Shown here in pieces: positions 1-13,000 of a DNA stretch of 64,000 nt. The notes under the pieces are model-generated. The model was not told the DNA's origin and did no database searches. It was given only the letters and a program-made list of their open reading frames with translations. A program made the position numbers and the translations under genes. Origin of the DNA: Rhea pennata. Taxonomy: Eukaryota; Chordata; Aves; Rheiformes; Rheidae. The DNA lies in NCBI RefSeq assembly GCF_028389875.1, contig NC_084664.1, positions 134,207,966 to 134,271,965 of the forward strand, in the 5' to 3' direction. Within the stretch, counting starts at the first letter, position 1. Each line of letters begins with the position of its first letter.

Positions 1-449
1 CCTAGAAAACTGGGCAGAGAGGAACTTCATAACAATCAGCAAAGGCAAATGCAGGGTCTGCACCTGGAAGGAATAATCTCATGTATCAGTACAGCCTGGA
101 GAAGAGAAGACTGAAGGGGGATATTAACAGTGTGTATAAGTATCTTTAGGGAGAGTGTACAGATGAAGCCAGACTCTTTGCAGTGCTGACCAGTGACACA
201 ACAACAGGCACAAACTAAAACACAGGAAGTTCCATCTGAACATAAGGAAAAGCTTTCTTCCTGTGAGGGTGACAAAGCATCGCAACAGGTTGCCCAGAGA
301 GGGTGTGGAGTCTCCTTCTTTAGGAACATTCAAAATCTAGCTGGAGACAGTCCTGGGGAACATACTTTAGGCGACCCTGCTTGAGGAGGAAGGACTGGAT
401 CAGATGATCTCCAGAAGTCCCTTCCAACCTCAACTATTCTGTGATTCTG
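1..449 (+). mobile_element. CR1 LINE, 3' end fragment
   Basis: Decayed 3' end of a CR1 retrotransposon: remnants of the last coding region (AGCCTGGAGAAGAGAAGACT; CACAGGAAGTTCCATCTGAA) run into the typical 3' tail (CCCTTCCAACCTCAAC, then ATTCTGTGATTCTG, the terminal octamer repeat). It is cut by the window start. Antisense to SPIDR, in its intron 5. Many substitutions and stops; old copy. Confidence 0.85.
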
Positions 450-1839
450 CAATACCCAAAGCAGAAAAATGTGTTAGAATAACTGAGGTGATTATACGGT
501 GTGCTTTCAGAAAAAGACGTATGCTGAAAATTAACGTTAATCACTAGACATTATTTTAGCACAATAGTTTCCAATAAAAAGGTCTGTTGGGCCTCCTCCA
601 CAAGCAACCGAGAGCAGAAGAATTCTCAAGAGAAACAAACAAACAAACAAAAGACTAGAATCAGGCCGTGCCAGATCTTTGTCCTGCATCACTTTAAGCA
701 AAAAAAAAAAAATAGTTCTTTGACCTATAACTAGTTGACAAGGGAAAAAAAAAAAAAAAAAAAAAAAAAAAAACACTCCCCAATACCCAGCCACTTAAAG
801 TATACACAGAGGAATGTAAAACATGACCATACCATATCTCACATATAACTTTTTCAAAAAACCTGAATTGAACTAAAAATTAGCCAAGAGTTGCTTACCA
901 CAACACCAGCTTCAACTTGTCTTCCTCATTATTCCCTATCAAGTAGCTTTACACTTCAGAGATGACTAGTTCATAAGTAAAACATGGCACAGGGACTTAA
1001 AACGTAACACAAACTTAACTGGGAATATATTTTACACCCTAAACATAAGCAAAAGCTTTATCTTTACACCAGTACATCAAGTCTTTATATATAATTTTCA
1101 CTAAACAGAAATAATTTTCAAATTAAATCTACTAGTATATTAGAGGGGGAAAAAAACAAAACACACAGCTGACAAGTCATTCATCTTTCAAGATTTCCCA
1201 TTAGAAACCTAGCACACTCTTACCATGGGTAAATACTGCAATAAAGATATTCTGGCAGCAATCCTAAACCTCCTGAACCTCTTGGCATTTGGCATATTTT
1301 GAAGTGGGGTAAAATAAATTTCATGGTCTTTTGATTATCCACACACTCCATTAAGTTCCAGAGATTTAGTAAATACCACAAAAATGATGATATATCTACA
1401 TTTGGCTTTTTTTCCTCCCCGCACTGTGAACCAGGCCACACAATTAACAGGCCTTTTTAAAGAATACTCATACAGCAAATAACCTCCTGTAGCGAACACT
1501 TCCTTTGTATTCTGTTTTCTTGGAACCCTCTCAAACAGCTTGTCTGCAACTTTTCCTAGGAAAACAGCAAATCCCAAGTAAAGCAAAGCAAAGAATGCAA
1601 CAGACAATGATCACTGCAGATCTACCCTCCTGCATATACCAAATTCCCTGAAGAAATTTTACTGGTGAGGCTGGCTGCCCATGGAAATTCCCACAGCATG
1701 ACACTGGCAGGGGCTGGGAGACGGAGGGAAAACTGCACAGGGATTCTCGGATTTCTCATGTGCCTACAGATTTTGTAGTAGCGTAACTATTCCAGTTAGG
1801 ATTAAAAACTTTTTATTACAATATGGTGGCCCCTGAACA

Positions 1840-2190
1840 AGCCCCCTCACGAGCACCGAGCGCCGGCGCCTCGCCACCACGGCCGCGGGGGCACGAGCGC
1901 CGCCCGGGCGCCGCTGCCCGCCGCTGCCCGCGGGGGCGCTCCCGGCGGCAGGACGCGGCCGCCTCCCGCGCCGCCGCCTCCCGGCCTCTGGCGCCCCCTG
2001 CCGGCAGCGCCGCGGCGCCGGCGGCCTCTGGCCACGGTCTCCGGCCACGGCCGGGCTCGGCGGCCGAAGGCAGCCAAACTTGGGGGTCTCGGAGGCGCTC
2101 CGGGCTCCTTTGGCAAGCACCAGCGCAGGGCAGCAGGCTGGCAGGGGCTGCTGGAGGTCACCCGGGGCACCCTCCGGATCCCGAGAGATA
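1840..2190. promoter_or_regulatory. Intragenic CpG island in SPIDR intron 5
   Basis: A roughly 350-base GC-extreme, CpG-dense block in otherwise AT-rich intron. It is open in several frames only because of its composition; the predicted peptides are Arg/Ala/Pro/Gly-rich and match no family I know. It contains a strong CTCF-like site on the minus strand (1989-2004). It could be an alternative promoter, an insulator or an unrecognised GC-rich repeat. Confidence 0.55.
1989..2004 (-). promoter_or_regulatory. CTCF-like motif
   Basis: On the minus strand the sequence reads CCGGCAGGGGGCGCCA, close to the CTCF core CCASCAGGGGGCGCYA, with one mismatch in the left part and the GGGGGCGC core intact. 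Binding depends on methylation of this CpG-rich block. Confidence 0.5.
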
Positions 2191-2245
2191 AGTTCAAAGG
2201 CAGCTTGTTTATCTAATCAAGCGTTGAACCCTCCAAAATGGGGGC

Positions 2246-2310
2246 TCCACAGGCGCTCCCGAACCTGTTCTAGTGCTCTGCCACCCTCAGAGTGAATACC
2301 GTGTCCTCAC
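2246..2310 (-). mobile_element. Possible short CR1-like fragment
   Basis: A short stretch resembling, in reverse, the CR1 tail segment typified by GAACCTGTTCTAGTGCTCTG and CCACCCTCAGAGTGAA. It is too short and diverged to be sure, and it directly precedes a better-supported CR1 fragment. Confidence 0.35.
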
Positions 2311-2319
2311 ATCCAGTTT

Positions 2320-2560
2320 TGGGCACAAATTGAAATACAAGAAATTGTGCTTCAACATAAGAAAACAATTCTTTTACTGTGAGGGTAATTGAACAGTAAC
2401 AGGTTGCGCAGAGAGGCTGTGGAGTTTCCATTCCTGGAGACATTCAAAACCCATCTGGGCACAATCCTGGCCAACCCGCTGAGGCTGACTCTGCCTGAGC
2501 AGGGGGGTTGGACGTGACCTGTTGAGTTGCCTTCCAGTCCCAACCACTCTGATTCTGTGA
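2320..2560 (+). mobile_element. CR1 LINE, 3' end fragment
   Basis: Resembles the CR1 3' end: GGGCACAAATTGAAATACAA, then GAGGCTGTGGAGTTTCCATT, a GGTTGGACGTGACCTG tail, and TCTGATTCTGTGA at the end. Diverged, non-coding, antisense to SPIDR. Confidence 0.75.
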
Positions 2561-2773
2561 CCACATAACAAATTTCTAGGTGAGGGCACTGTTTGGTTTT
2601 GACGTTCGGCAGCCCAAAAACACATTGAACATCTTGTGTATAGAATTCCTTATGGAGAGTCAGGAGTAAGGAAAAACTTCACATTCCTCCAAATAAAATT
2701 CAGTCAGATATAAATACACTTGATAATTATTGCTTACCTTTTTATTTTTTTAAACACAGAAACAATTTCTCAC

Positions 2774-2928
2774 CTTAAAAAGGTAATCATTATCCTCTTT
2801 GGCAGGCAGAGAATTTAGATTTGTGCAGGAGTCAGAGTCTGATATGTACAGCGAACCATCATCTTTTTCTGATCCACACTTACTGGGAGAATCACTGTCC
2901 TTCTCCCACTCAATGAATTGTGGTTCAT
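2774..2928 (-). CDS. SPIDR: SPIDR coding exon 5
   Basis: 155 bases; the first two bases complete an Asp codon split with exon 4, then 51 codons (residues 147-197) end in phase 0 at AAG/GTGAGA. The acceptor is TTTTATTTTAG. It encodes [13 protein letters not shown] and then an acidic stretch with SDSDSC, matching the FI-(D/E)-WE-x-DSD segment of vertebrate SPIDR. The next exon is not identified in the remaining 2.7 kb. Confidence 0.86.
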
Positions 2929-5900
2929 CTAAAATAAAAACACTTGTTAAAAGACAATCATAATCCATATACTATTCATAAGTATGAATTCAGACACACT
3001 CATACTACAATTAGCTGAAGAAAAATGCAACATTATTTTGTTACACGTGTTCAGTGTATCTTTCCTATTTTTATAGATGATGAATGTGATCTTATCTCTC
3101 ATAAAAGCCACTTTCTATTATTAGGCAACCGAAGTTTCTGTAAGTGAAGATAAAAAAAAAACAAAAAACAAAACACAACACAGCACACACTTCAGAGTGC
3201 TGCCCATAAGGTGACTGCTTAGGTAGGCATGTTTTTTAGTTTAGTTTTTTTCTTTTATTAGAAACTTTTTTATCGCTTTTAGTTAGTTTTTTTTTTTTTT
3301 TTTTGGTCCAGTTGCATTAGCTTTTCAAAGTGTACTTGCCCAAAATTAGCTGGTTTTAAGTACTTCAGACAGTTATCTGGAGCAGCTAAAAAGCTGGTAT
3401 GTCTTAACATCTACTATAAGAGTAGTACACCCCAGAGAAATGAAAAGGCTAATTGAAATGGTAACCTTCTAAACCACCATGGCTAAATACACAAGTCTGT
3501 GACTCAAACCTTTAACCACATCAGACTGAGGATTCCTTCGTTAATGCAACTCCAGAAGTCCACTGGCACCATCTGATAACAGTGCAAGGATCTCTGAATT
3601 CAGAAGAAGCCATAGCCACCCTGATGACCTTCAGGTCTACCTGAACATGTGACCATAAGTTACTGAGATGAAAAATCTCATTTTATTTTATATAAATGAT
3701 CTTACTTGGAGAAGAAGGGGCAAGGACTTCTTTGATTGGTTTTGCTTTTGTGCTTTTGCAAATAATGTAAATGTCACATTTCTAACACCGAAAGAACCAT
3801 ATACAGGGAACAGGAAGCAGAGTAAGGGGAAGGGAATATCTTTCAAGTGCTCTAGGCATTTTTATAGATACATGCATCTGTGATAGTACCTTTTAGAATT
3901 CACAGACCTACTATAATCTAAATTACTCATTTCTTAATGGAACTCTCAAATTCTGAATTCATCCAGACAAACACACGCAGAGCTCTGGTGTTTGCTTTTT
4001 CACACACACAAATGCATTTCTTTATCTAGCTACAAGGAAGCTGTATCAAAAAGAACTTTTAAACATGCACATTGGTGTCTAAGTAACACAAACAGGTCTG
4101 TTGAAGCTGTGTGGCAAGTATGACTGCAGCATAAACTCCTTAATGAAATATGAGACAATCAATTTTATCAAGCTGTCACTGTCTCTGAAGGTGAACTTCA
4201 TATGAAAGGATGTAACACTTTCAAAAATACTTTCTCAGCTACCATCCTCACACATATGGTTATACATATATAATATTCATATACACAGATACAGTAATTA
4301 CAGAATTGTGTATGCCTGTCTGATGTCTACCTGAAAAAAGAGAAAACCCAATGCTCTTTCTCCTCACTTCTTTCAGTAACTCGATACATTTGGAGGTTTA
4401 GAAGAATAGGAAAAGACTGGATTTCCTCAGTACAAGCATGTACTTTTCACAAAAATCAAGGTTCCTTCATTTATATGGAGAAACCAAATTTTGCTGTCTC
4501 ATGAGTATAGTTTCTTGAGTAATAGCCTGCATATTCTCTTTAAAAAAATTAAAGGCTAAAAATCTGCAGGATATATTCATTGATACTGAACTGTTCATTA
4601 TAAGGGATATATAAGGGACAATTGCAGTATGATAATACTAAAGACAGGTTAAAAAGATCCCTGTCGAACAAACGGACAGTCTTTCCATTTCAACAAGAAA
4701 GAGAGTTACTACGAATTACACCAAATGACCATTTCCCTCCCTTCTGTTGTCCCCTGCTCCATCAATCAGAAAGTGAATCGTAAGAATGCCACTCACTGTT
4801 GCTCACACAACACAGCTAACGGGAAACAAGGAGTACTGTGTACTGAAATGAAAACTTGTGCGACAGAAGATGATGATAACTGCAGCTGCAAAGTCTGCTA
4901 CATCTAGGCAGTGGATGCAGACAGCAATATCACTAGTAAAACAGAGTGGGCAGGTGAAGGTGTCCACAAGCCCATTATCTATACCACAGCAAAGACAAAG
5001 AAGAGGGACAAACAAACTATAATATATTGAAATGAGCTGATAGGCTTCATTTGGTATTGTATAACCTCCCAACTCTACTCCTTTACCCCAAAGTTTAAAT
5101 ATTTTATACATAATTTATAGTAAGAGCTTATTCTACAATTAGTGAAATGGATGGAAAAAAAATCCAATTGATTTAACTGAAATAGGATCAGATCTTGCTC
5201 TTCTGTTAGAATGGCCCCAAAGTATTTTCATTATGATATCTGAAGATGACAGGTTTCTTGACAAATCTGCTTGCATTTGACCTTACCTTCACCACTTCTG
5301 TCCTCTGACAATAAATCATGTCTGCTATATGATTCCTCTGTTTTGGAAGCATGACTTTTTTCATTACATAACCTTGAAATCAATGTTTTATTTTCATCAT
5401 CTGAAAAATCACTGCCACTAGAGCTCCATACTATGCTCTCAGAATCCTTGGAGCTTTCAGCAGCAGAAGATCCTATTAAAAAGAATTGTAAAGCATTAGA
5501 ATATTATGGAAGAGTAATACAGTCACAGGTAATTTTTTTAAAAAAAAGCTATATGCTCTTTGAACTAGAAAAATATTATCAGTTCTGCCCCAAGCATCAG
5601 AGACAAATGCAGGAGCATTAACTCACAGGCATTTCTTATACATATCAGCATTGTTTTCATTTCAGTTCTGCAAGATAAATGCTAGCATTTCCTTTTACAT
5701 GAGGAAGCAGTTGTTCAGCAGAGCAAGGAGTAAAAATGACTGTCTGACATACAGTCCTCTACTCACAGTCCTAATGCTCTCACATATGCCCTTTTAAAAT
5801 GCTAAATGATTTAAATGAAGACTATCTGTACAGTTCTGGATTTAGGACTTCTCTTACTTTATATGACAAATAAATATAAGTATACCACCATTAGAGATAG

Positions 5901-7048
5901 CTTTCCAGTTTTGTTCTGAGAGAAAAATCAACAAAATTTTCAGGGCTAACAAAGAGTATCTGTTGTGTTTTTGAAGTTGAGTGAGACATACTTAATTCAA
6001 AACATCTTTGTTATTTTTAATAATAAAAGCAAAGAAAATGAAGGATTAATGCTTAATAGTAGAGCATTCACTATTAGCAACCACAAAAAGCATGATTTTC
6101 CACCTACAACCACTACCAAAGCTTTTTAAGTAAATGGGAAGTTCAACAATTATTTGGGATTAGGCAGGAGGGCCAAGGAGAGACAGACAGATGACTGTCT
6201 CTTCCTACAACACACAGAGATTCTTTTCAGAAACCTGGAAAGGCATGATTTTGAACCCCAAAGGAAGGTAGAGAAGAGCTCCCTAACATGTCATTTACTT
6301 TTAACACCAGGGGCAGCCTTGCAGCTAGAGCAAGCAGAAATACAAGAAAGAAGAAGCCACTTTCTCTTTCTTTCCTTTCCTCTGGAGTCAAAAAGTAAAA
6401 GAACCAAGCATAGTCTATAAATGCTCCTCCTCTTAATTATGCCCAGAGTTATTTTTTACCATGGTATCAAGTGGACTAAGGTAAGACTCTGAAAGCAGGC
6501 AGTTGACAAAATCCTGTTTTACTGTCCATTTTTTATACTTTAAAAATAGATTTTCCCTCATCTACATCTCCTTGTCTGTCTCCGGGAGGAACAGAATTGT
6601 TTCACCCTCTATCTAGACAGCTAAGGGTTCTTTCTCATTCTCTCCTCTTTAAACATGAATTAAAATATCCTGCCCCTGCTAGAACACCCACTATATACAG
6701 TATTAGCGATGCTTCTTCTATCTGTTCAAGACCAACAGCTGAAGTTCCCTCAGTTCTGCAGAAAATATTTCTGGTGCTCTAAATGAAGAGAGGAGCCCAA
6801 ATGCACTTAGTATCAAATTCTGTCTCTTAACAAAGTTAGCCTCTGTATGCACAGATTATAATAACAAAAGAAGAAAAGAACCAGTATTTTGAGCCATTCT
6901 ACCTTGAAAAGAGAAAAAGCAAAATGACAGTCTTTTAATAAAGCAAACATGAAATAGCCGTAACATACCTACTGTGCTTTCAGCAGATGTTAGCAGTGGT
7001 CCAAGATGCTTCTTAATCCTGGATTGCTTATTGGTAGGTTTCAGAGAC

Positions 7049-7090
<42 letters not shown>

Positions 7091-10000
7091 AGATTTAATC
7101 ACCAAGATGGATGTTAACAACAGTTTACTTGTAAGGCCAATATACTCATTAGAACTGTTATTATTCACGCACCTCAACTTGATAGGAGGATTTTAAATAT
7201 TTTTTTTAATCTTATACCAGACTCAATACAACGATTAAGATAACAAATCATGAAAGTACAATAACAGAAAAGATGAATTTTCATTGTTTTTGAACATATA
7301 ACCTTATGTGAAATATGACAGAAATTAGATCTGACCTTGCAAAGAACAAGAGGGGCTCAGGGAGCGGCAATGAGCATGGGGGAAAGCTAGCCCAGCTCCT
7401 AAAGCTCAGCACTGGAGTTCAGCTTTCTTTCCTCTTGTCATGGTCACAGGTTGGGGGCTGTTGACACATGGAGCTGAGGGGGGAGTGTCAAAGGCTGCTG
7501 CAGCAGTGCCTGGTGCATGGCATCCAGTGATACTCTTAGCCCCTGAGAGTCCCTGGAGTTTTGTGGTGAGGAGGAGGGATTTCTGTTGGGAAAAGAGCCC
7601 CATGAGTAGGAAGAGGCTTAGGGGAGAGGGGAGCAGCTGCTTGCATGGTAGGCCTGGGCTTCCAGCACCTGGAAGAGGTGTTGAAAGCAAGCCCGCTGCA
7701 AGGGTGTCAGGCTTTCTTTGGCAGGAGACTGTTGCCAAGTGTTAAGCTGACGGTCAATCAGCTGGGCAAGCTGGTGAGGAGAGCCTTCTAGCAGGAACAG
7801 ATTGGAGCAGAGGGTGACTGCAAGAAAGTGAGGAAGTAATGGCCTGGGATGGCAAGGAAAGGTGCCAGGTGATTTGGGAAAAGGCAAGCCACTCAAGAGC
7901 AGCAGAAATGCAGGGAGCTGTGTCGTGGCCCACACAAGGAGCCAACGGAGAGTGTCAGGCTGAGGATTAGCAGGCAGAGCAAGGGGTAGCCTTGGAATGG
8001 ATGTGTTCTCTGGAGTGCCTGAAGAAAGCCAATGTCACTCCAGTCTTCAAAAAGGGCAAGAAGGAGGACCCAGGAAACTACAGGCCGGTCAGCCTCACCT
8101 CCATCCCTGGAAAGGTGATGGAACAGCTCATTCTGGATGTCATCTCCAAGCATATGGAGGAAAAGAAGGTGGTCAGGAGTAGTCAGCATGGATTCACCAT
8201 GGGCAAATCCTGCTTAACCAACCTGATAACCTTCTACGTTGGGATGACTGGCTGGGTAGATGAGGGGAGAGCAGTGGATGTTGTGTATGTTGACTTCAGC
8301 AAGGCCTTTGACACTGTCTCCCATAACATCCTCCCAGATAAGCTCAGGAAGTGTGGGTTAGATGAGTGGACAGTGAGGTGGATTGAGAACTGGCTGAAAG
8401 GCAGAGCTCAGAGGGTTATCATCAGTGGTGCAGAGTTTAGCTGGGGGCCTGTAGCTAGTGGTGTCTCCCACAGCTCACAACTGAGTCCCATTCTGTTCAA
8501 CTTCTTCATCAATGACCAGGATGAGGGGATGGAGTGCCTCCTCAGCAAGTTTGCCAATGATACCAAGCTGGAAGGAGTGGCTGATACACCATAGGGCAGC
8601 TCTGCAGAGAAGGACCTGGGAGTGCTGGTGGATGACAAGTCAACCATGAGCCAGCAATGTGCCCTTGTGGCCAAGAAGGCCAATGGTCTCCTGGGCTGCA
8701 TTGGGAAGACTGTTGCTAGCAGGTCGAGGGAGGTGATCCTGCCCCTCTACTCAGCCCTGGGGAGGCCTCATCTCAGGTACTGTGTCCAATTCTGGGCTCC
8801 CCAGGACAAGAGAGACATGGAGCTACTGGAGAGAGTCCAGCATAGGGCTACAAGGATGATCAGAGGGCTGGAGCATCTGCCCTATGAGGAATGGCTGTGA
8901 GAGCTGGGCCTCTTCAGCCTGGGGAAGAGAAGACTGATGGGGGAGATCTTATCAATGTGTATAAGTACCTAGAGGGAGGGTGTCAAGGGGACAGGGCCAG
9001 ACTCTTTTCAGTTGTCCCATGTGACAGGACAAGAGACAATGGGCAGAAATTGAACCGCAGGAAGTTCCACCTGAATGTGAGGGGGAATTTCTTCCCTGTG
9101 AGAGTGACAGAGCAGTGGACCAGGTTGCCCTGAGAGGTTGTGGAGTCTCTTTCTCTGGAGATATTCAAGGCCGCCTGGATGTGATCCTGCGCAATGTGCT
9201 CTAGGAGACCCTTCTTGAGCAGGGAGGTTGGACTAGATCTCCAGAGGTCCCTTCCAACCTTTCTGATTCTACAATTCTAAGAGCTAGTATCTTTAGCATT
9301 AAAGCATCAAAGGTGGCATTAAAAGCTCAATAAAGCATATGTCCTAATCAAAGGTTAGGGAAAGAAGCATTCAATGGTCTCATCTCTGTTTTTATCAAAT
9401 CCCACAATCTACAAAACACATGACTGCTCAGTAGCAGAAGAGGAAACAGAACATTTCAGTTGGAGAAGAGCATTTTCAGCACATAGCACTTCTCACTCAG
9501 AGCTGGGTGAACATATGACCAACATTGAAGAAAATTAAGCATAGTTTAATTTATCATCCAAAACAGCATATGCACCATGATCCACATCAGGGTCATCAAA
9601 AAGCAGAACTGTCTACAGTAAAATCATGATTGCAAATATACTCTTTGTATCTAAAATAAATTCTTCAGATGCAGACTTGAGTATTTTTGTTTCCTAGTTT
9701 TTAGGGAAAGGCAGTACTCCACTCCAAATGGCAAATTATTCGTGCACATCTAAGTGCACTTTGGCAATTTTTGAAGTCATAAATGCTATCCAAAACATAA
9801 GACATTAACATAGGTGCAGAAAATTATGCTGTTAAGACAGTGCCCTTAAATAACCTTGCTTTCCACTTCTGTCTACCTCAGCAGTTAATATGCTCTTAAT
9901 TTGAAAACAACACTAAAAGAAGGGTCACATCTTGTAATTCAGTCAAGCATGGAAACTTCTTCAGTTGTCAGTTTAAATCTCTTCCTGATGCTTCAAGTAA

Positions 10001-13000
10001 GCCATCCTCTTACCTCAAGTACAGAAGTGCTCTGAAATCCATCCCCACACCTAAGCCATGCACTGGAAATTGAAGTAGTAGCTACTGATGTCCTGACATT
10101 TGATTTTTTCAGTTGCAGAGGTGCCTCATCTGGGAAGGACATGCATTCTGCGTTCCAAAATCGCTTCCGCTGGGAGGAAAAAACAAATCCATTAAAAATA
10201 TTAAGTATTAATTACACAATTCTTTCCAGGTGAAGCTTACTTAATCTGGTCAGCCCCTTTATCCCAAATACTTACAAACATAAAATCCAATTTTTAATGA
10301 GATGGAAAAAAAAATCTTGAACACTTGCAACCATTTCATATGCAACATCATATAATAATACTCCCAATGACACAGGCAAATTTAATCTTTGATAACTGCA
10401 TTACTTTCTGTTGATCGAAGCTGCATTTGTAGTTATCTGTTAGCTGTCCAGTGAGGCTGAAAATATTATGCTAAACAGGAATAGCTCAGTAAAATACACT
10501 TTAAGTAAAGAAGTGCTTCAAAATTACAATGTTGATTGTGATTTTGTGATACACTCTCAGCCAGGCTGGTCAATCAAGACTGTAACATACACTCAGAACT
10601 AAAAAAATAAATGCAGAGGCAAAGTGTCTGGCAGCTTTTTTCTTTTTTGCAGCTTATAATTTGTATGTTTTCTCTAGATCTTTGAATGCTTATAGGAAGG
10701 AAAAATAGCTTTGTCCCTACAGTCAGTGAGCTTTACTGCATGGTGAGACAACTAAATAAAATAAACTACAATTTCCTTTGATGGCAACTGACCTTACTAA
10801 GAACCTATTTGAAATCTGCTGAGGGTATTTAGATTGCAAAGTGGCTACTATGAGAAATCATTATTACCAAAGCCAAACTGTCCTCATATTTGCTCCCACT
10901 GATTTTTTGTTGTTGTTGTTGAATGACAAGTACAGCTTTGAATGTGCTGTGGTATTAAATTAAGAGTCAAAGCATAATTTTAAGGACATGGAAACAAATA
11001 AAGAGGCTATGGCAGTTTAAACAAGAAAGTTTACAATTATTACACAAACAGATTTGAAACCCTTCCCTCCAAGTAATGACACTGTCTCAATCCTCCATTT
11101 TCAGAATGTTTATGTGGGAACTTCTACACTGTGCTATCTTCTTGGCAAGTACTTCTGGTTCTGCATGGGCTATGGAAACATTAATAACCAAAAAAAGCTA
11201 AGGCCAATGTTCAGGTTCTGTGGCAAAAATGTCACTGTAATGCCTTAGTCCATTCATCTACATTCTCTTCATCTCCCTCTCTCCCACAGTGGGTGACATT
11301 TTCCATAACTGCCAATTATAAACAGGCCTGTGCTATCCCCTAAAAGAATGTGACATGTGATAGCTAGCAGGGGATAGAAATGTGCCAGGGTGTAAGGTAA
11401 GAATTAACAGTGTAGCCTGTGTGTACCTTTGCTCAAGCCCATGCCCTAGTTCTAGTGGTTTATTAGTAAGAGACATAGCAAAAGGGCCTGATTGTTCAAG
11501 CTTCATTTGAGATTATTCACAAAAATCCAGATAACAACATTAGACACGTATATAATGCTGTGCTATTTGTGATCTCATAAGAAATTATATAGGAATATCT
11601 AGCTATTAATTTGAGTGAAGAGTAAAACCCTTTATCACTTTGTAGAAAGCAGAAGGATAAAAAATGCATGGAGTTTTATAATTAGACTCACGTGATTTTA
11701 CTCTTTGCAAAAAAAAGGAAAAAAAAAAAAAAAGAAAGTTACTTGTCCATTTGGCTGGAAGCCTTGCTTACATTTACATTCTTGCATCTTACAAAAACTT
11801 TTTAGAAGTCACAATTTACAGATAAAAGTTTACAGTATATGAGAAAATAAAATGCAGATCACTTTAGCTTTACTTGTTAAATGGCACTTTCCAGTTTTGA
11901 AGAACATATATCCATGCCAATAAGAGCACTATGACTTGCGAGGAAGTTTACTGTAAACTTCTTTCTATGGCCAATTAAAAGCAGAAACAGTCATAAACAA
12001 ATAAAAAAATCCACACAAACACATTCATGAAGTTACATAAAGCAAGCTTCATAATATATTTCTATTGTTAAGAGGCCTAATAAACATAGAACTATAGAGT
12101 TATTCTGTGTTTTGATCAGCTTTTCATCCACGTTATCCTTAAATTCAGAAAATCCCTCTGACACAGAATCCTGTTTCTCTATACTGAGCAGTACCAAATG
12201 AAGTTAAAAAAAAAAAAAAAAAAGGAAAGAAAAGAAAAAACAAAAAAACACAAGCACAGCATAGGAGGAAGATAAAGAATAGCAGAACATGGCAGCTATA
12301 GCTTGGCCAGTGTTTCACAACTGACAAGACCTGGGAAGGAACTGCTGTATAAAAATGGGCAGGAGAAAAGCTAATGCATCAACCTCTCTTCCTAGCTAAG
12401 GAAAGTCCAGGTGCACACAGAAAGGGTAAGTCTTCAAACAGACACAACTGAAAAAAGCTAATATGAATAGAGTAAGTAGTTTTTTCTATGCTTAGATGGT
12501 TTAGCTCATCATGCTTATCTTTAGATGGTTATAGTAAACCCAAACTCATTTTGAAGCTTCAAACCCAATTAACAGAGACTAAGATATAAATTACCCTACC
12601 CAGCATAGAATCTTGCTGCTCATTAGCGCAACATGAAGTGGCACTGGAAGTTACTTTTAAACAGCTGGGAATATTCCCTTCAGTGGCCAAACAGTCATGA
12701 CTCAATAGGCAAAAACGGTTTTAACAGTTAATGACTATGAAAAGTGTTATTTAATCCTCTACTTTCTTAGCCTGAGTAAAAGCGAGAGCTGAACAGATTT
12801 CAGAGCAGTACTACAGGGATGCATCTCAATGTGTTTTTACATTACAGATGAGGTGGCCTAATGACAACCACAGACCAGAGTCCCACTCCACTCTGCATTG
12901 CTCCCCCTCTCCCTTACTATTTCACTTGCACTTGGTACTCACGGGACCCAGTGCAGACCTGGTGACAGGGAATTAAGCTGGTGGAAAACTTATCTTGTGT

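Larger units (their letters stand above)
450..2773 (-). other. SPIDR intron 5, within-window part
   Basis: Apart from the CR1 fragments and the CpG island listed separately, this is AT-rich intron with A29 at 745-773 and an AAAC-type run near 636-653. No SPIDR exon could be confirmed. A GTAAGC donor-like site near 887 on the minus strand is preceded by a frame that is too short to accept. Confidence 0.6.

Noticed and set aside
887..950. Possible next SPIDR exon on the minus strand, with a GTAAGC donor-like site near 887-892
   Set aside because: The frame has a vague acidic resemblance (NNEEDKL) but is closed by a stop only a few codons upstream, and no good acceptor tract is visible.
1335..1607. 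Minus-strand open frame of 90 codons in SPIDR intron 5
   Set aside because: No splice sites, no family match, and no start context; length expected by chance.
1764..2197. Overlapping open frames on both strands in the intronic CpG island
   Set aside because: Arg/Ala/Pro/Gly-rich translations in several frames at once are the usual by-product of CpG-rich DNA; no conserved motif is present.
7406..7945. Overlapping open frames in the GC-rich segment before the CR1
   Set aside because: No conserved motif in any frame; probably repeat-derived or compositional.
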